This document shows positions 62,701 through 64,000 of a DNA stretch of 64,000 nucleotides, in pieces. How positions within the stretch are numbered: position 1 is the first letter of the stretch; the number at the start of each line of letters is the position of its first letter. Below the pieces are notes generated by a model. It made no database searches, had not been told where the DNA came from, and saw nothing but the letters and a program-made list of their open reading frames with translations. This DNA comes from Siphonodentalium dalli (Eukaryota; Mollusca; Scaphopoda; Gadilida; Siphonodentaliidae): assembly GCA_032622095.1 (NCBI GenBank), contig CP136064.1, positions 255,109,863-255,173,862 on the forward strand, in the 5' to 3' direction. The position numbers and the translations under genes were made by a program.

Positions 62701-64000
62701 GATCTCAAGTGTTTGGACGTGACCCCACCCCTGCCTCGAAATTGGGTGACGGGATTGGGAAAACATCAACCCCTGGCACAAACTGCTAAGTTTGAGGCCC
62801 CGTAACTTCGTCAGTTTCCAACGGATTTTAAAGTTGTTTCCAGTTTTGTGATTTGCGGCTGACATAGATTGCATAGTATAAATTTCATCTGATTTGGATA
62901 CGGATAACACTTTGATTATTGGAAAGCATATGGGCCCAAATTCAAACTTGTACGGCCAAAATCTCCGCCATTTTCCAACGTATTTACGATCTGTGTTCAG
63001 CTTCGAGATCGGCTGATGTTGCAGATATTATATTCCAAGTTTCATCTGATTCCGAGAAGAATTAAAATTCGGCACCACGGACCACCCCTCCCCAGACCCA
63101 CAATAATGAACCGACACTGGCAACATTTGGCCCACCGCGTGCCGTCTCCAGTCCGTACGCATTTTCGTATCAGATGACATCCTATGTTCGATATCTTCGG
63201 AGGAGATGTGTTATCAAGCACATGGGCCCAAAATTGCAAAGTTTGAGGGCCCGCGATTCTTTTAGTTTTCGATGGATTTTCGAAATTCGTCCAGTTTCTA
63301 GATCGGCTGATGTTGCAGATGTTATATTCCAAGTTTCATCTGATTCCGAGAAGAATTAAAAATTGGTACCACGGACCACCCCTCCCCAGACCCACAATAA
63401 TGAACCGACACTGGCAAAATTTGGCCCACCGCGTGCCCTCTTCCGTCCGCACACGTTGGCGTATCAGCTGACATCCAAACTTCGACATCTTCGGAGGAGA
63501 TGTGTTGTCAAGCACATGGGCCCAAATTGCAAACTTTGAGGGCCCGTAACTCTTGCATTTCTTCTCGGATTTCAAAAATCCTTTCCGGTATGAGTTTGTT
63601 TTCGTTCGGGAAATACATAAACTTAAATATATGAATGTCAATCAAAATTTTATTTTGCAAACAATTTGCCCCCCACCCCAGTGTCAAAATATATGTCCGA
63701 CCCTGTCAAAATTTCCTTCTCTGACTAAACTGACAACGGTCAACACGACTATGAAAACCACATGCAGTTATCTGGAATGATACAAGAGGACAACAGAGTA
63801 CAATCAAATAGAGGTTTGCCAACTATGGGCGGTAACTCCTCAGGGAAAGCGCGGACACAAGTTCTGAAGCCCGTGGGCAGTAGGGCATATCGAGATGTGT
63901 ATACAGTCCAATTTTCGATGCTCTGCTCCTTATAATTTCCGAGATAATAAAATGACATTTTTTCATATAAAGGGAGATAACTCCACGGGGTAAATGCGGA
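53707..64000. repeat. Tandem array E', 1739-bp monomer, 5 full copies plus a partial
   Basis: Monomers start at 53707, 55446, 57185, 58924, 60663 and 62402; the last is cut by the window end. All full copies are 1739 bp with (AAT)8. Substitutions noted are C to T at 56130 and A to G at 56752, both private to the monomer 55446-57184. The sequence is the same type as array E (43442-46907). It should end beyond the window with a right arm if the pattern holds. No supported gene. Confidence 0.97.

Noticed and set aside
1-64000. An autonomous transposon (Rep/helicase, transposase, reverse transcriptase or integrase)
   Set aside because: No frame is long enough and no family motif is seen on either strand, so any mobility would have to be supplied from elsewhere.

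Overview
This window looks like eukaryotic, gene-poor satellite/transposon DNA. There are no operons, no ribosome-binding-site-led genes, no long ORFs and no rRNA. About 80% of the bases lie in long head-to-tail arrays whose monomers are 1.2 to 2.0 kb and almost identical. The recurring words GGGAGATAACTC and GGGCCATAACTCTG resemble motifs I recall as common in mollusc, especially bivalve, non-coding repeats. A bivalve or other mollusc is therefore my best guess, from memory and not from a search. I find no protein-coding gene I can defend. Open frames of 60-140 codons occur only because a repeat is copied many times.

Layout: 1-6976 array A (1399-bp monomer); 6977-7076 gap of 100 N; 7077-25118 array B (1745/1748-bp monomer); 25119-28828 mostly single-copy spacer carrying a Tc1/mariner-like MITE and a 502-bp terminal-inverted-repeat element; 28829-31963 array C (1246 bp); 31982-33708 one B-type monomer; 33709-36483 spacer 1 (right arm, diverged repeats, two tRNA-like repeats, a small ORF, left arm); 36484-43429 array D (2030 bp); 43442-46907 array E (2 x 1739 bp); 46908-49379 spacer 2, a copy of spacer 1 with an internal replacement; 49380-53694 array F (1733 bp); 53707-64000 array E' (1739 bp, runs off the window).

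The main observation is a higher-order order that repeats in one orientation: left arm, array X (C, D or F), a switch at a hairpin plus AAT tract, array Y (B or E type, whole monomers), then (AAT)4-AACTAG and a right arm. It is complete twice (28.6-33.7 kb and 36.4-46.9 kb), open at the right once (49.3-64 kb) and probably present a fourth time, with A and B separated by the assembly gap. B, E and F monomers have the same length once the AAT tract is normalised, and D equals F plus exactly one 294-bp sub-repeat. Each monomer has the order sub-repeats, conserved module, AAT microsatellite, about 200 bp, hairpin.

This is compatible with a non-autonomous, Helitron/HINE-like (rolling-circle) element family that amplified into satellite arrays. 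No Rep/helicase, transposase or reverse transcriptase is present here, so the class is an inference.
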